A stretch of DNA of 64,000 bases from NCBI RefSeq assembly GCF_005145025.1, contig NZ_CP039695.1:3457501-3521500 (forward strand). The letters run 5' to 3'. Shown here one piece after another: positions 29,015-38,011 of the stretch (the stretch's first letter is position 1; every line of letters starts with the position of its first letter). The position numbers were made by a program, and so were the translations under genes. This stretch comes from Novosphingobium sp. EMRT-2. Its GTDB lineage: Bacteria; Pseudomonadota; Alphaproteobacteria; Sphingomonadales; Sphingomonadaceae. The notes below the pieces were generated by a model. That model was given only the letters and a program-made list of their open reading frames with translations, made no database searches and was not told where the DNA came from.

Positions 29015-30028
29015 ATGACCGCCGGGACGCCAACACCGGCGCCTGCCCGGCGCTGGTTCGGGCGATGGCATGCCCTGGCCATCGCGGGGCTGTCGCGCGT
29101 GACGGTCGCGATCTGGCTGTTCGTCTTGCTCGTGCTCGCGGCAATCGTGCTCAACTTTGTCGCCAAGCCGACGGTGGAATTTTCGCTATACGCGCAAGTG
29201 GAGGGATTCAGCTTCGTCACCCGCGGCAGGATGTCCACCAATACGATCAAATTGCGCAGCGCCGAAATCCTGTCGGCCGGGCAGGTGACAGTCGATGACC
29301 GGCCGGTTCCGATCGCCGGGGCCAGCCGGGTGAAGATCGTAGGCGTCGACGGCGATCTCACGCTTTCCGACGTCAGCGTCGGCAAGGGCTGGACCGTTTC
29401 CGTGCAGGGGCAGGAAAGCCGCCATCTGCTGATCAACGCAAACCCGGCGCAAGCGGCGGAACCGGGGGCGCAGGCGGAGGCGAGCTTCGTGGCCGGCACA
29501 GGGGCGGAACTGCGCTACGTGGCGCAGGATGGCAGCGAGAAAGCGCTGCCGCTGCAGGAAAACGCCGAAGTGGCGATCCGCACTGGCACGCTGTCGATCG
29601 ATCTGGACACCGATGCCGCCAAGATACTGCAATCGGCTGAAGTGAGCGCGCTTTCTTTGACCCGCGACACGGCGACCGTGGATGAATCGGGGCGCGGGAG
29701 TATCGTCGTCGAGGGAACCGTCGCGTCGGGAAAATTGTGGCGCGAATACGCCGCCGGGGAAACCGAACTCGGCCCCCTCGATCAACTGACCGCAACGGCG
29801 ATCGAAGGCGGCGTGTTGCGCAATGTCGTGTGGCGGGACGGCGCGATCGGGCTGGCGGCGCACGGCGATGCGGGCAGATTGAGCAATAGGATCGGCGAAA
29901 CCGCGCGCGACCTTCGCCCCAGCATCCTGACGGTGTTGCGGGAACTGGGCCTTTTCCAGGTCATCCTCGCGATCTTCACGTTCGTAAGCGGCCTCGAACT
30001 GACCGCATTCATCGGCCGGCGAAAATGA
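29015..30028 (+). CDS. Bitopic membrane protein with a large beta-rich outer domain, unknown function
   Basis: 337-aa protein. A short basic cytoplasmic N-terminus is followed by one membrane span (about 31-52, IWLFVLLVLAAIVLNFV), a long beta-rich region (about 55-300) and a second hydrophobic segment near the C-terminus (VILAIFTFVSGLELTAFI). The topology suggests a periplasmic domain held at both ends. No enzymatic motif or known family was recognised. It starts two bases after the upstream secreted-protein gene and its stop overlaps the protease start (ATGA, 30025-30028). The three genes are therefore one translational unit. Confidence 0.65.
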   Translation: MTAGTPTPAPARRWFGRWHALAIAGLSRVTVAIWLFVLLVLAAIVLNFVAKPTVEFSLYAQVEGFSFVTRGRMSTNTIKLRSAEILSAGQVTVDDRPVPIAGASRVKIVGVDGDLTLSDVSVGKGWTVSVQGQESRHLLINANPAQAAEPGAQAEASFVAGTGAELRYVAQDGSEKALPLQENAEVAIRTGTLSIDLDTDAAKILQSAEVSALSLTRDTATVDESGRGSIVVEGTVASGKLWREYAAGETELGPLDQLTATAIEGGVLRNVVWRDGAIGLAAHGDAGRLSNRIGETARDLRPSILTVLRELGLFQVILAIFTFVSGLELTAFIGRRK

Positions 30029-32094
30029 AGCGGTGGCTGCTCCGTCGCTTCCTTGCGATCGGCGTGTGGGGCGCGCTGGCGGCGGCTGGCCCGGTGGCGG
30101 CCCAATCGCCAGGCGGCACGCAAAACGATCTCGTCGCAATGCTGCACTCGGTCGATGCCACGGGCCAGTTCGATGGAAGCTTGTGCGGCTCCGCCCTGGT
30201 TCTCTCCCAGTCGGACGGCAGGACACTGCTGTTGACGGCGAAGCATGTGCTGGCGCAACTCGACGAGGAAAACGACAGCCGGAAACTTTCCGGTGATCCG
30301 CCGGTGCGGCTGGGGGCGCAGTTTTTCGGTGCGGTGGGCACGTTCCACGAAGTCCGGCCGTTGCCGGGCGTGTTCAGCGAATCGCTCGATTATGCAGTCG
30401 TCGAGGTCATTCCGCGTCCCGGTACGACGATTGCCCCGCCCGGCTCTTGGAACAGGCTGGGAGCACTCGATGGTGACGATGCGCAAGGCGACAAGCCGGG
30501 GTATCAGGATGTGAGAGCCGTCGGCTACAGCCGTTGTCGGCCGTGGGCCGCCTCGGCGTCGCCGGAAAAGGTCATCGCTGTCGGCGGCACCGACATAACC
30601 TTTGAAACGCGGTTTGTGGACCACGGCAGTTCGGGCGGCGCGCTATTCGCCGTGGATGGCAGGCTGGTGGGAATGGTCGTCAAGACCGACGGGGATGAGG
30701 GCACCGCGCGATCGATCGATGTCATTCTGTCCGACCTCGCGCTCAAGAACGTCAGGACAGACCTGACCTACGGCGTATCCGCGGCAATGGATGCGGCGAT
30801 TCGCGGACAGGCGGTCCCGACTTATGCCAGTCAGGTAAAGGCTACGAGCGTTTCGGCGCGCATCGAACGAACCGGTGGGAAGGGGGTGCGATTTCGCGCC
30901 GACCTGGATGACCTCGGCGCCCCTGCGCACGAGCTAAAGCTCGTCGGCGGTCCGGACGATCGCGACGTGAAGTATGGTATCGATCTCGATATTGCCGATG
31001 CGTTGACCCGCAGCTACCAGGTTCGGATCGGGTTCTCCGACGGCAGTTCCGTGACCTTGCCGATCGACTTCAAGGCGCCGTTGACCGCACGGATCAAGGC
31101 CCTTGCCGATAGCGACGTTGCCTGGCTGTACCATCGCCCGGGTGGTGCGGTCGTTATTGGTTCGCCCAGTTATGACGTGGTCGGCCTTGTCAGGTATATT
31201 GATGTCGGGTGGTCGCCCGATCTTATGGCCCATCGTGCGGTGTTCCGCTATTCGGGTTTCGAACCGCCCAAACTCACCGGGACGGCAGCGCTGAATGCCG
31301 TCCCGGAGAATCGCGTGATTGTCGGCCCGGCTGGTGCCGATCGCGCGTGGTATAGGCTGACCTTCGCCGATGGATCGGTAACGCCGCCGCGTGCGCTGGC
31401 TTTCACCCCCGAGGACATCAACCTCGATCGGGGCCAATACGGATTCGCGCGATTGTTGACGACGCCCGAAGGCGTGGTTTTTTCCTATCGATACAAGCAG
31501 GACGACGTTGGCGCATTCCAGACCGGGGGAAGCATGGCCCTGTCGCGCCCCTACGGGCTTAGCGGCGATTACACGATGCAATACGATCTCGACGGCAAGG
31601 GCTTTCTTGAGGCCGGGCAAGACAGGCTTCCGTGGATGAACGCGCCGTTCAAGGTGCGGTTCGTGGAGAAGGCGACCGGTATCGCGACCCAGGTGTTTTC
31701 CTTGCCGGCACCCGATAGCGAGGCAGTTGGGGACGATGCCCCTTCGACTTTCCCCGAGGTCACCTGCCGTCGGTCAACCGCGCGGGAAGGGGCGGCGTGC
31801 TGGTTTCGCGATTTCCGAGCGATCGGTCATGTCAAGACGTGGCGCATGTCCTTCGTGTCGGAAGCGCGATTGCAGAACGCTGCGCTTGCCGATCTGCGGC
31901 CGGTATGGCGATCAGCCGAAGGTCGTGCGCGGATTCGTGAGTGCCGCAACAGCTATAGTCCAGCTTGCCTTGAGTGGCGGCGCAATCTTGGCGGATGGTG
32001 GGACGCACCGGCTGGCGCGACGGACTTTTACTATTCCGTCACGATGAAGGACGGGCGCACTCTCCCCGCGCAGCGGGTAAGCCTTGCGCAATAA
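30025..32094 (+). CDS. Secreted trypsin-like serine protease with long beta-rich C-terminal part
   Basis: 689-aa exported protein. The signal peptide ends near residue 26 (AGPVAAQ). The first 230 residues form a chymotrypsin-type fold with a complete triad: His74 in LLTAKHVL, Asp122 in SLDYAVVE and Ser203 in DHGSSGGALF. From about residue 260 to the end come roughly 430 residues of beta-rich sequence (repeated Tyr/Gly/Asp strands) with four to six cysteines and no recognised domain. It is the last gene of the three-gene cassette and probably acts on a surface or periplasmic target. Substrate unknown. GC content is visibly lower than in the housekeeping genes around it. Confidence 0.75.
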   Translation: MKRWLLRRFLAIGVWGALAAAGPVAAQSPGGTQNDLVAMLHSVDATGQFDGSLCGSALVLSQSDGRTLLLTAKHVLAQLDEENDSRKLSGDPPVRLGAQFFGAVGTFHEVRPLPGVFSESLDYAVVEVIPRPGTTIAPPGSWNRLGALDGDDAQGDKPGYQDVRAVGYSRCRPWAASASPEKVIAVGGTDITFETRFVDHGSSGGALFAVDGRLVGMVVKTDGDEGTARSIDVILSDLALKNVRTDLTYGVSAAMDAAIRGQAVPTYASQVKATSVSARIERTGGKGVRFRADLDDLGAPAHELKLVGGPDDRDVKYGIDLDIADALTRSYQVRIGFSDGSSVTLPIDFKAPLTARIKALADSDVAWLYHRPGGAVVIGSPSYDVVGLVRYIDVGWSPDLMAHRAVFRYSGFEPPKLTGTAALNAVPENRVIVGPAGADRAWYRLTFADGSVTPPRALAFTPEDINLDRGQYGFARLLTTPEGVVFSYRYKQDDVGAFQTGGSMALSRPYGLSGDYTMQYDLDGKGFLEAGQDRLPWMNAPFKVRFVEKATGIATQVFSLPAPDSEAVGDDAPSTFPEVTCRRSTAREGAACWFRDFRAIGHVKTWRMSFVSEARLQNAALADLRPVWRSAEGRARIRECRNSYSPACLEWRRNLGGWWDAPAGATDFYYSVTMKDGRTLPAQRVSLAQ

Positions 32095-32188
32095 ATCTGC
32101 ATATGCGCGAGCGGGCCGCGTGGCTGGACCTGGCAAGATATAGAACACATAGTGAACAAATGAGTCGCCGTCACGGTCGGAGCCTGTC

Positions 32189-32758
32189 ATGCGTCCCTTT
32201 ATCGACCGGTTCTTCTTCGCGCTGTTGCCGCCACCCGATCTCGCGGGCGATATCGTCGCCTTCGGTCGAGGCCTGGGCCTGCGACGAAGCGCGGTACAGG
32301 CTGAGCGGCTTCACCTGACGCTTGCCATCACCGACGATTTCCCGTTCGGCGCCGACGGCGATGTGACGCAGCGGCTGCTGGAGGCGGGCGCGCGCGTGGC
32401 CGTCGCGCCGTTTGTGGTGCGGCTGGACCGCATCGTTCAGGGACCGCGCTCGGTCATGCTGTTGCCGGGCAAGGGGCGGCGCGATGGCAAGGGCGTGTTT
32501 GCCGCACTCGCACCTGCCATGGCCGGCCTGAACGTGCCGCTGCGTGCGGGCTGGGGCTACAGCCCGCACATGACGCTGTCCTACGATCTGGACCACCGGT
32601 TCGGCAGCAAGCCGGCGGGAGGCCCTGCTCCTGCGTTCGAATGGATCGCTACCGAGCTGGCGTTGGTGCGCAGCCTTGTGGGGCTTCACCGGCATCAGGT
32701 GCTGGCGCGCTGGCCCCTTGTGGCGGCACCGGCGGCGCAGATGTGCCTGCCGTTGTAA
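32189..32758 (+). CDS. thpR: 2'-5' RNA ligase/cyclic phosphodiesterase, LigT/ThpR-like
   Basis: 189-aa member of the 2H phosphoesterase superfamily. The two HxTx motifs that define the family are HLTL (about residue 45) and HMTL (about residue 129), about 84 residues apart as usual. Family members hydrolyse 2',3'-cyclic phosphates on RNA and can join 2'-5' ends in vitro. The physiological role is unclear. It ends 28 bases before a strong hairpin shared with the convergent small secreted protein gene. Confidence 0.85.
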   Translation: MRPFIDRFFFALLPPPDLAGDIVAFGRGLGLRRSAVQAERLHLTLAITDDFPFGADGDVTQRLLEAGARVAVAPFVVRLDRIVQGPRSVMLLPGKGRRDGKGVFAALAPAMAGLNVPLRAGWGYSPHMTLSYDLDHRFGSKPAGGPAPAFEWIATELALVRSLVGLHRHQVLARWPLVAAPAAQMCLPL

Positions 32759-32786
32759 CGCGCGGCGCATCGCCGCAAACGAAAGC

Positions 32787-32812
32787 GGCCCCTTTCCGCT
32801 GGGAAAGGGGCC
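32787..32812 (-). terminator. Strong hairpin between convergent genes
   Basis: Perfect 11-bp inverted repeat (GGCCCCTTTCC 32787-32797, GGAAAGGGGCC 32802-32812) with a 4-base loop. On the minus strand it is followed by a T-rich stretch (GCTTTCGTTTGC), so it is best read as an intrinsic terminator for the small secreted protein gene, and it may also serve thpR from the other side. Confidence 0.75.
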
Positions 32813-32860
32813 GGCTTCAGATAGCCTCTACGGCGGAGAACCGCCGTGCGCGCCGGGAGA

Positions 32861-33148
32861 TCAACGCTCGCCGAGGAGGCCGAGCTTCTGCACGTCGCGC
32901 AGTTCGAAGTGAACGGGGCGGTTGTTGAACGTGCCGTCGACGCTCTTGTTCTTCACGCGCAGTTCGAACGGGACCTTGCCGGCATAGGCGGTGCCGCGAA
33001 CGATCTTCGTGTCGCCCTTCATTTCGGTCGTGTAGCTGTAGTCCACGCCCTTGTGGGTGAAGTTTTCCGCGTTGGCGATTTCGTCGGCCTGCGCCACGGC
33101 GGGAACGAACGCGAGCGCGGCGGCGAGAGCGAAAGTGGTCTTGATCAT
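32861..33148 (-). CDS. Small secreted protein of unknown function
   Basis: 95-aa exported protein with a clear signal peptide (MIKTTFALAAALAFVPAVAQA, cut before DEI). The mature 74 residues are polar with Tyr/Thr beta-strand pattern (GVDYSYTTEMKG) and no cysteine. It looks like a small periplasmic protein of the kind often found in sphingomonads and has no assigned function. It stands alone, with its own terminator downstream and 268 bases of non-coding sequence upstream that should hold the promoter. Confidence 0.75.
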   Translation of the reverse strand: MIKTTFALAAALAFVPAVAQADEIANAENFTHKGVDYSYTTEMKGDTKIVRGTAYAGKVPFELRVKNKSVDGTFNNRPVHFELRDVQKLGLLGER

Positions 33149-33333
33149 GGCAATATCCCCTGTCTCAGGAAGGAAAGATTGCCTCGGGCACCCGTTATCT
33201 TGTTGTTAGTGGAGATAATGATTGTGCGTGTGCGAGCAAGTGTATTTGCGGAACGCCCGATTGCAAATTGCGCAATTCACGCCGCATTTATAACGAAAAC
33301 ATGGGGATGTCGGCGGCGCGGGTTGCCCATATT

Positions 33334-33367
33334 GCATCATGGAATCGGGTGGCGGATTCCATGATGC
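33334..33367 (-). terminator. 13-bp perfect inverted repeat after the PhnA-like gene
   Basis: GCATCATGGAATC (33334-33346) and its exact complement (33355-33367) flank an 8-base loop. On the minus strand it lies 50 bases after the PhnA-like stop, in terminator position, but lacks a T-run. It could equally be a processed or regulatory stem in the leader of the small secreted protein gene. Confidence 0.5.
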
Positions 33368-33416
33368 GCATGTGAGCAGGCCCAATGGCTCCCTATGCTG
33401 CGACGCGGTATCGCGC

Positions 33417-33719
33417 TCAGCGCTTGCGAACGAACTCCGCACGCAGCACGAGTCCCTTGATGCCATCGAACTTGCAGTCGATTTCCTGCGGATCGCCGGT
33501 CAGCCGGATCGATTTGATCAGGGTTCCGCGCTTCAGCGTCTGCCCCGCGCCCTTGACGTCCAGATCCTTGATCAGCGTGACCTGATCGCCATCGGCCAGA
33601 AGGTTCCCCACCGCATCGCGTACTTCGATGGAGCTTTCCGCCGCGCGCTTCGCCGCAAGATCAGCCGCGGTCATCCATTCGCCTCTGTCTTCGTCATAGA
33701 CGTATTCGTCGTCGCTCAT
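33417..33719 (-). CDS. PhnA/YjdM-domain protein lacking the zinc ribbon
   Basis: 100-aa protein matching the C-terminal PhnA (YjdM) domain: DAVGNLLADGDQVTLIKDLDVKG is followed by LKRGTLIKSIRL, DCKFDGIKG and the ending EFVRK. The usual N-terminal CxxC zinc ribbon is absent; instead a 30-residue acidic leader begins with DDEYVYDEDRGEW. The old name 'alkylphosphonate utilisation' is not well supported by function. Start ATG 33719. It is divergent from the MFS transporter with 138 bases between them. Confidence 0.85.
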   Translation of the reverse strand: MSDDEYVYDEDRGEWMTAADLAAKRAAESSIEVRDAVGNLLADGDQVTLIKDLDVKGAGQTLKRGTLIKSIRLTGDPQEIDCKFDGIKGLVLRAEFVRKR

Positions 33720-33857
33720 GTCCGGCTTCCTGTTGCAAGGGGATCGCCGGTGCCCATGGCAGCCCGTTGGCGCTCTGGCCAGTGTTTCCGGTTTGCTGCC
33801 GTCATCATGGCGCATGCATTTCTTTTGTTCCCGCCCGGAATCAGGCAAGCAGGCCCG

Positions 33858-35072
33858 ATGTCTTCGCCGAACCGCCACACCGTCACCTTCATCGCCATCA
33901 CCATCTTCATCGATGCCATGGGCTTCGGCCTTGTGATGCCGGTCTTGCCGCGCCTGCTGATGGGCGTGGGCGGGCTCGATCTGGCGGATGCGATCGGCGT
34001 TGGCACCTGGATGGGGCTGGCCATGGCGGTGGCGAGCTTCATTGCCGCCCCGGTGTTGGGCAATCTCAGCGATGCGGTGGGGCGGCGGCCGGTCCTGCTG
34101 GTGGCGCTTGGCGGGCTGGCGGTCGATTATGCGCTGCTCGCGCTGGCGCACACGCTGCCGCTGATCTTCCTGGGGCGCGTGCTTTCCGGCCTGTTCGGCG
34201 GCAGCTACGCCCCGGCGCAGGCGGCCATCGCCGATGTCACCGCGCCCCAGGATCGCGCGCGCAACTTCGCCATGGTCAGCGCCGGCTTCGGCGTGGGCTT
34301 CGTGGTGGGGCCGGCCCTGGGCGGGCTGCTGACGGGATGGGGCGATCGCGCGCCCTTCGTCGCGGCAGGCGTACTCGCGGGCCTGAACTTCCTTTACGGG
34401 CTGACGGTGTTCCCCGAGACGCTCGCGCGCGTGAACCGCCGTTCGTTCACGCCCTCGCGCGCCAACCCGCTCGGGTCATGGCGCGTGCTCCGCGCGCAGC
34501 CGGGGATGCTGAACGTCGCGCTGGTGCTGCTGTTCTGGCAGCTTGCCGGTCTTGTCTATCCGCTGACCTGGAGCTTCTACGGCATTGCCCAGTTCGGCTG
34601 GTCGGACCGGATGATCGGCCTCAGCCTCGCCGCGGTGGGCGTCACCATTGCCCTGGCCCAGATTTTCCTGACCGGCCGCGCGGTGCGCCGCCTCGGCGAA
34701 CGCGATGCGGCGACGGTGGGGATCATCGGCGCGGCGATCGGCTTCGTGACGTATGCCTTCACCACCTCCACGCTCGTCGCGTTCGCGGTCCTTGCCGCCG
34801 TGGCGGTGCAATCGCTGGTGCAGCCGAGCGTGATGGCCATGCTCTCGTCCCGCGCCACCCCGGAAACGCAGGGGGAAGTGCAAGGCATCGCCTCCATGAC
34901 GACCGGGATCGCTGGTGTGATCGCGCCGATGGTGCTGACCTGGCCGATGGCGTGGTTCACCGGACCCGCCGCGCCGGTCCATTTTCCCGGCGTGCCGTTC
35001 CTGATCTCGACCGGGTTCGCGCTGATCGCGCTAGTGCTGCTGCGTCGCCTGCCCGCCGGCGTGCGCGCCTGA
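33858..35072 (+). CDS. MFS transporter, TetA/DHA1-like
   Basis: 404-aa protein with twelve predicted membrane spans of the major facilitator superfamily. The first loop has a good DHA1 motif (GNLSDAVGRRPVLL) and the fifth span has motif C (GFGVGFVVGPALGGLL). It resembles the Tet(A)-type drug-proton antiporters, but TetA-like MFS proteins of chromosomal origin often export other compounds and no TetR gene lies next to it. The start is taken at ATG 33858. It converges on the TSUP gene with only three bases between the stops. Confidence 0.85.
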   Translation: MSSPNRHTVTFIAITIFIDAMGFGLVMPVLPRLLMGVGGLDLADAIGVGTWMGLAMAVASFIAAPVLGNLSDAVGRRPVLLVALGGLAVDYALLALAHTLPLIFLGRVLSGLFGGSYAPAQAAIADVTAPQDRARNFAMVSAGFGVGFVVGPALGGLLTGWGDRAPFVAAGVLAGLNFLYGLTVFPETLARVNRRSFTPSRANPLGSWRVLRAQPGMLNVALVLLFWQLAGLVYPLTWSFYGIAQFGWSDRMIGLSLAAVGVTIALAQIFLTGRAVRRLGERDAATVGIIGAAIGFVTYAFTTSTLVAFAVLAAVAVQSLVQPSVMAMLSSRATPETQGEVQGIASMTTGIAGVIAPMVLTWPMAWFTGPAAPVHFPGVPFLISTGFALIALVLLRRLPAGVRA

Positions 35073-35075
35073 TCT

Positions 35076-35828
35076 TCAGAACAGGCCCGACCAGACCAGC
35101 TTCGCGCCCAGGAACACCATCAGCCAGTAGGTGATGTGGTAGAACCGGTCGGGCTTGAGCCGGCGCAGCATCCGGATCGAGACCAGCGTGCTGGCGGCGG
35201 CCAGCGGCAGCAGCATCAGCGCGGCCACCAGCACTTCGTGCGTCATCACCCCCAGAGCGATGTAGCTTGGCAGCTTCAGCCAGTTGATCGCGGCGAACAG
35301 GATCGAATTGGTGCCGACGTACGTCACGTGCGGCAGCTTGCGCGGCGCCACCCAAATCTGGAACGGCGGGCCGCCGGCGTGCGCGATCTGGCTGGTAAGG
35401 CCGGTCGCCGCGCCGAACAGCAGGCCGACCCAGCCCGGCGAGGTCGAGGCGGCGACCACGCGATGGCCGCGCTCCAGCCACAGCCGGTAAAGCCCGAAGC
35501 CCAGCGTGATGAGGCCCAGCGCCGCCATCAGCACGCTCTCGTCCACCCAGGCGGCGAAGGCCCAGCCGATGCCGATCCCCACCACCGCGCCCGGCAGCAT
35601 CCAGGCCACGATCCAGCGGTCCCAGCTATGCCGGAACGACCACACGCTGATCACGTCCTGCGCGATCAGGATCGGCAGGATGATCGCGGCGGCTTCGGAC
35701 GGGGGTAGCGCCAGCGCGACCAGCGGCGTCGCCAGCACGCCAAGCCCGGCGAAACCGCCCTTGGCCATGCCCACGAGCACGACGGCCAGCGCGCAGACGA
35801 ACAGGGTGAAGGGATCGGCCAGCAGCAT
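35076..35828 (-). CDS. TSUP-family (TauE/SafE) anion permease
   Basis: 250-aa membrane protein with seven to eight hydrophobic spans and the family motif MAKGGFAGLG near the N-terminus, mirrored by GLTSQIAHAGGPPFQ in the second half. TSUP proteins move organic or sulfur-containing anions such as sulfite or sulfoacetate. ATG 35828 is used; a much longer open frame exists upstream but only because it overlaps DoxX and cupin genes in another frame. It follows the DoxX gene by eight bases and is probably cotranscribed with it. Confidence 0.85.
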   Translation of the reverse strand: MLLADPFTLFVCALAVVLVGMAKGGFAGLGVLATPLVALALPPSEAAAIILPILIAQDVISVWSFRHSWDRWIVAWMLPGAVVGIGIGWAFAAWVDESVLMAALGLITLGFGLYRLWLERGHRVVAASTSPGWVGLLFGAATGLTSQIAHAGGPPFQIWVAPRKLPHVTYVGTNSILFAAINWLKLPSYIALGVMTHEVLVAALMLLPLAAASTLVSIRMLRRLKPDRFYHITYWLMVFLGAKLVWSGLF

Positions 35829-35836
35829 CGCGGGAT

Positions 35837-36256
35837 TCAGCCCTTGCGCCGCGCGAACGGCCAGTCGATCACGTCGGCAACCCACAGCGCCAGCCAGACC
35901 AGCACCGGCTGCGCAACCATGCGGGGAATATGATAGGCGAGGCCGAAGCCGTGATCCGCTTTCGCCATGTCCAGCGCGAAATGGTGGATGTTTGCCGGGA
36001 ACACGCAGACCGCGTAGAGCGCCAGCCCGATCCCGGCGGCGCGGCGCAGGCCGCGCGAGACGGGCTGGACGAGGCCGATGGCGCCCAGCAGTTCGGCCCA
36101 TCCGGTCAGCATCACGACCAGTTCGGGCGCGGGAACCCACGCCGGCATGATCGACAGGAACGGCGCGGGGTGCGCGATATGGAGTACGCCGGCCAGCGCA
36201 TAGAACGCCGCCAGCACGAAGCGGGAGGCGATGCGGTTGACGCTGTCGTTCTTCAC
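35837..36256 (-). CDS. DoxX-family membrane protein
   Basis: 139-aa protein with four hydrophobic spans and the DoxX pattern RFVLAAFYALAGVLHI, ELLGAIGL and PANIHH. Family members are small membrane proteins with links to quinone or redox homeostasis, but no agreed activity. The start overlaps the cupin gene stop (ATGA, 36253-36256). Confidence 0.82.
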   Translation of the reverse strand: MKNDSVNRIASRFVLAAFYALAGVLHIAHPAPFLSIMPAWVPAPELVVMLTGWAELLGAIGLVQPVSRGLRRAAGIGLALYAVCVFPANIHHFALDMAKADHGFGLAYHIPRMVAQPVLVWLALWVADVIDWPFARRKG

Positions 36257-36693
36257 GCGCCCGGCTCCCAGCCCGGCGGGGCAAGCGTGAAGCCGGAGAA
36301 CTCGAAGGCGGGGGCGACCACGCAGGACACCAGCGTATAGCCGTGCGGCCCGTCGGGCACGGGGGAGGCCGCCTGCCAGTGCTGTTCGGGCACCACCGCC
36401 TGCACGCTTTGCCCCGCCGCGACATCGGAGCCGAGCCGGAACGTTTCCGGGGTGGCCCGGTCATCGGCCGCCATGCGCAGGTCCAGCGCGTCGCCGCCGT
36501 GCCACAACCAGATTTCCGCCGCGTCCACCCGGTGCCAGTACGACGATTGCCCCGCTTCCAGCAGGAACAGGATCGCGGTAGCCGCACCGCGCGTGCCCGG
36601 CTCTGCCGGCGCGCGCCAGGTCTCGCGATACCAGCCACCTTCCGGGTGCGGGGACAGCCCCAGCGTGGCGATGAGAGAGGGGGCGGAAGCCAT
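36253..36693 (-). CDS. Cupin_5 (DUF985) protein
   Basis: 146-aa soluble protein of the DUF985 cupin family. Typical features are LGLSPHPEGGWYRET at the N-terminus, SSYWHRVDAAEIWLWHGGD in the barrel core, and a C-terminal PGFEF/WEPG-like ending. It is likely a sugar- or ligand-binding cupin of unknown role. It heads a minus-strand group cupin-DoxX-TSUP with 4-base and 8-base junctions. Confidence 0.85.
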   Translation of the reverse strand: MASAPSLIATLGLSPHPEGGWYRETWRAPAEPGTRGAATAILFLLEAGQSSYWHRVDAAEIWLWHGGDALDLRMAADDRATPETFRLGSDVAAGQSVQAVVPEQHWQAASPVPDGPHGYTLVSCVVAPAFEFSGFTLAPPGWEPGA

Positions 36694-36732
36694 GGCGCTG
36701 CCTTGCCGGGGCGGCTGCCCGCCGTCAACGCT

Positions 36733-37084
36733 CTACCAGAGCGCGGGGACCAGCCCGAGCGGAAAGGGTTCGACGGACGACCAGCCGAGCGTGGCGATGG
36801 CTGCGTTGCTTTCCCGTGGCGCGCCCATCGGCCAACGACCAGGTGACGTGCCAGACCAGCCCGTCCGGCCGCGCGGTCGAACCGTCTATCCGCACGACCA
36901 GCGCTTCCACGCCGGCATCATCGTCGCACCGGCCGATGACCTGCGCTGCGCCAACTGGGGGCGGCGGCACGCGATCCTGCAGGTTGAGCGTGACATGGTC
37001 GGCGATCACGCGCGGATAACGCGGCGGGAAGCGGAGAAGCAGCGCCGCGCGGCAGCGTTCCTCCAGCTTCCAGCCGACGGGCAT
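36733..37084 (-). pseudogene. Frameshifted gene for a conserved hypothetical protein
   Basis: The N-terminal part starts at ATG 37084 (MPVGWKLEERCRAALL...) and reads sensibly to HVTWSL (36833-36850). In that frame the remainder becomes Arg-rich and looks artificial, ending at 36725. Shifting one base gives a natural ending: RESNAAIATLGW...LVPALW with a stop at 36733. I recall the same layout (a TWSL-type segment, then ESN and a short Gly-Trp/Pro-Leu tail) in related hypothetical proteins. So there is a one-base insertion (or two-base loss) between about 36813 and 36833, or a sequencing error. Function unknown. It starts 13 bases after dapD. Confidence 0.6.
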
Positions 37085-37097
37085 GATCCGTGCGAAC

Positions 37098-37934
37098 TCA
37101 GTCGCGCAGCAGTTCGTTGATCCCGGTCTTGCTGCGCGTCTGCGCGTCCACCGTCTTGACGATCACGGCGCAGTAAAGCGAAGGGCCGGGCGTGCCATCG
37201 GGCAGGGGCTTGCCGGGCAGCGAACCGGGGACGACCACCGCATAGGGCGGCACGCGGCCGATGTGGACCTCGCCCGTCGCGCGGTCGACGATCTTGGTCG
37301 ATGCGCCCAGGAACACGCCCATGGACAGCACCGCGCCCTGGCCCACGATCACGCCTTCGGCCACTTCCGAACGCGCGCCGATGAACGCGCCGTCCTCGAT
37401 GATGACCGGGCCGGCCTGCAGCGGTTCCAGCACGCCGCCGATGCCGGCACCGCCCGAAATGTGCACGTTCTTGCCGATCTGCGCGCAGGAACCGACGGTG
37501 GCCCAGGTATCGACCATCGTGCCTTCATCGACGTAAGCGCCGATGTTGACGAAGCTGGGCATCAGCACCACGCCCTTGGCGATGTGCGCGCCACGGCGGG
37601 CGACGGCGCCGGGCACCACGCGGAAGCCCGCGTCGCGGAAGCGGTTCTCGCCCCAGCCTTCGAACTTCGACGGCACCTTGTCGAACGCGGGCGCGCCCGC
37701 CGCGCCGCCGTCGATCACGGCGTTGTCGTTGAGGCGGAACGAGAGCAGCACCGCCTTCTTGAGCCATTGGTTGACGCGCCATTCGCCGTCGATCTTTTCC
37801 GCCACGCGGGCCTTGCCGGAATCGAGCAGTTCCAGCGCCTGTTCCACCACGGCGCGCACGTCGCTGCTGGCGGGCGTCACGCCGTCACGCGCTTCCCATG
37901 CGCTTTCGATGGCAGCTTCGAGCTGGGCGGTCAT
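37098..37934 (-). CDS. dapD: Tetrahydrodipicolinate N-succinyltransferase
   Basis: 278-aa left-handed beta-helix acyltransferase in the succinylase route to diaminopimelate and lysine. Hexapeptide repeats are visible from about residue 105, including [37 protein letters not shown] and [20 protein letters not shown] 37934 is preceded by GGGGAGA. It follows the HAD phosphatase gene in the same direction after 77 bases. Confidence 0.96.
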   Translation of the reverse strand: MTAQLEAAIESAWEARDGVTPASSDVRAVVEQALELLDSGKARVAEKIDGEWRVNQWLKKAVLLSFRLNDNAVIDGGAAGAPAFDKVPSKFEGWGENRFRDAGFRVVPGAVARRGAHIAKGVVLMPSFVNIGAYVDEGTMVDTWATVGSCAQIGKNVHISGGAGIGGVLEPLQAGPVIIEDGAFIGARSEVAEGVIVGQGAVLSMGVFLGASTKIVDRATGEVHIGRVPPYAVVVPGSLPGKPLPDGTPGPSLYCAVIVKTVDAQTRSKTGINELLRD

Positions 37935-38011
37935 CTTGGTCTCCCCACTGTTGGATTGCCCGCAAGTGCGGGCGGCGCCTGCGGAACAGGCCTGAAATGC
38001 AGGAGCGCCGC

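Noticed and set aside
35076..36728. A 550-codon frame joining the TSUP gene with upstream sequence
   Set aside because: The first 300 codons lie over DoxX and cupin genes in another frame; the TSUP family starts at 35828.
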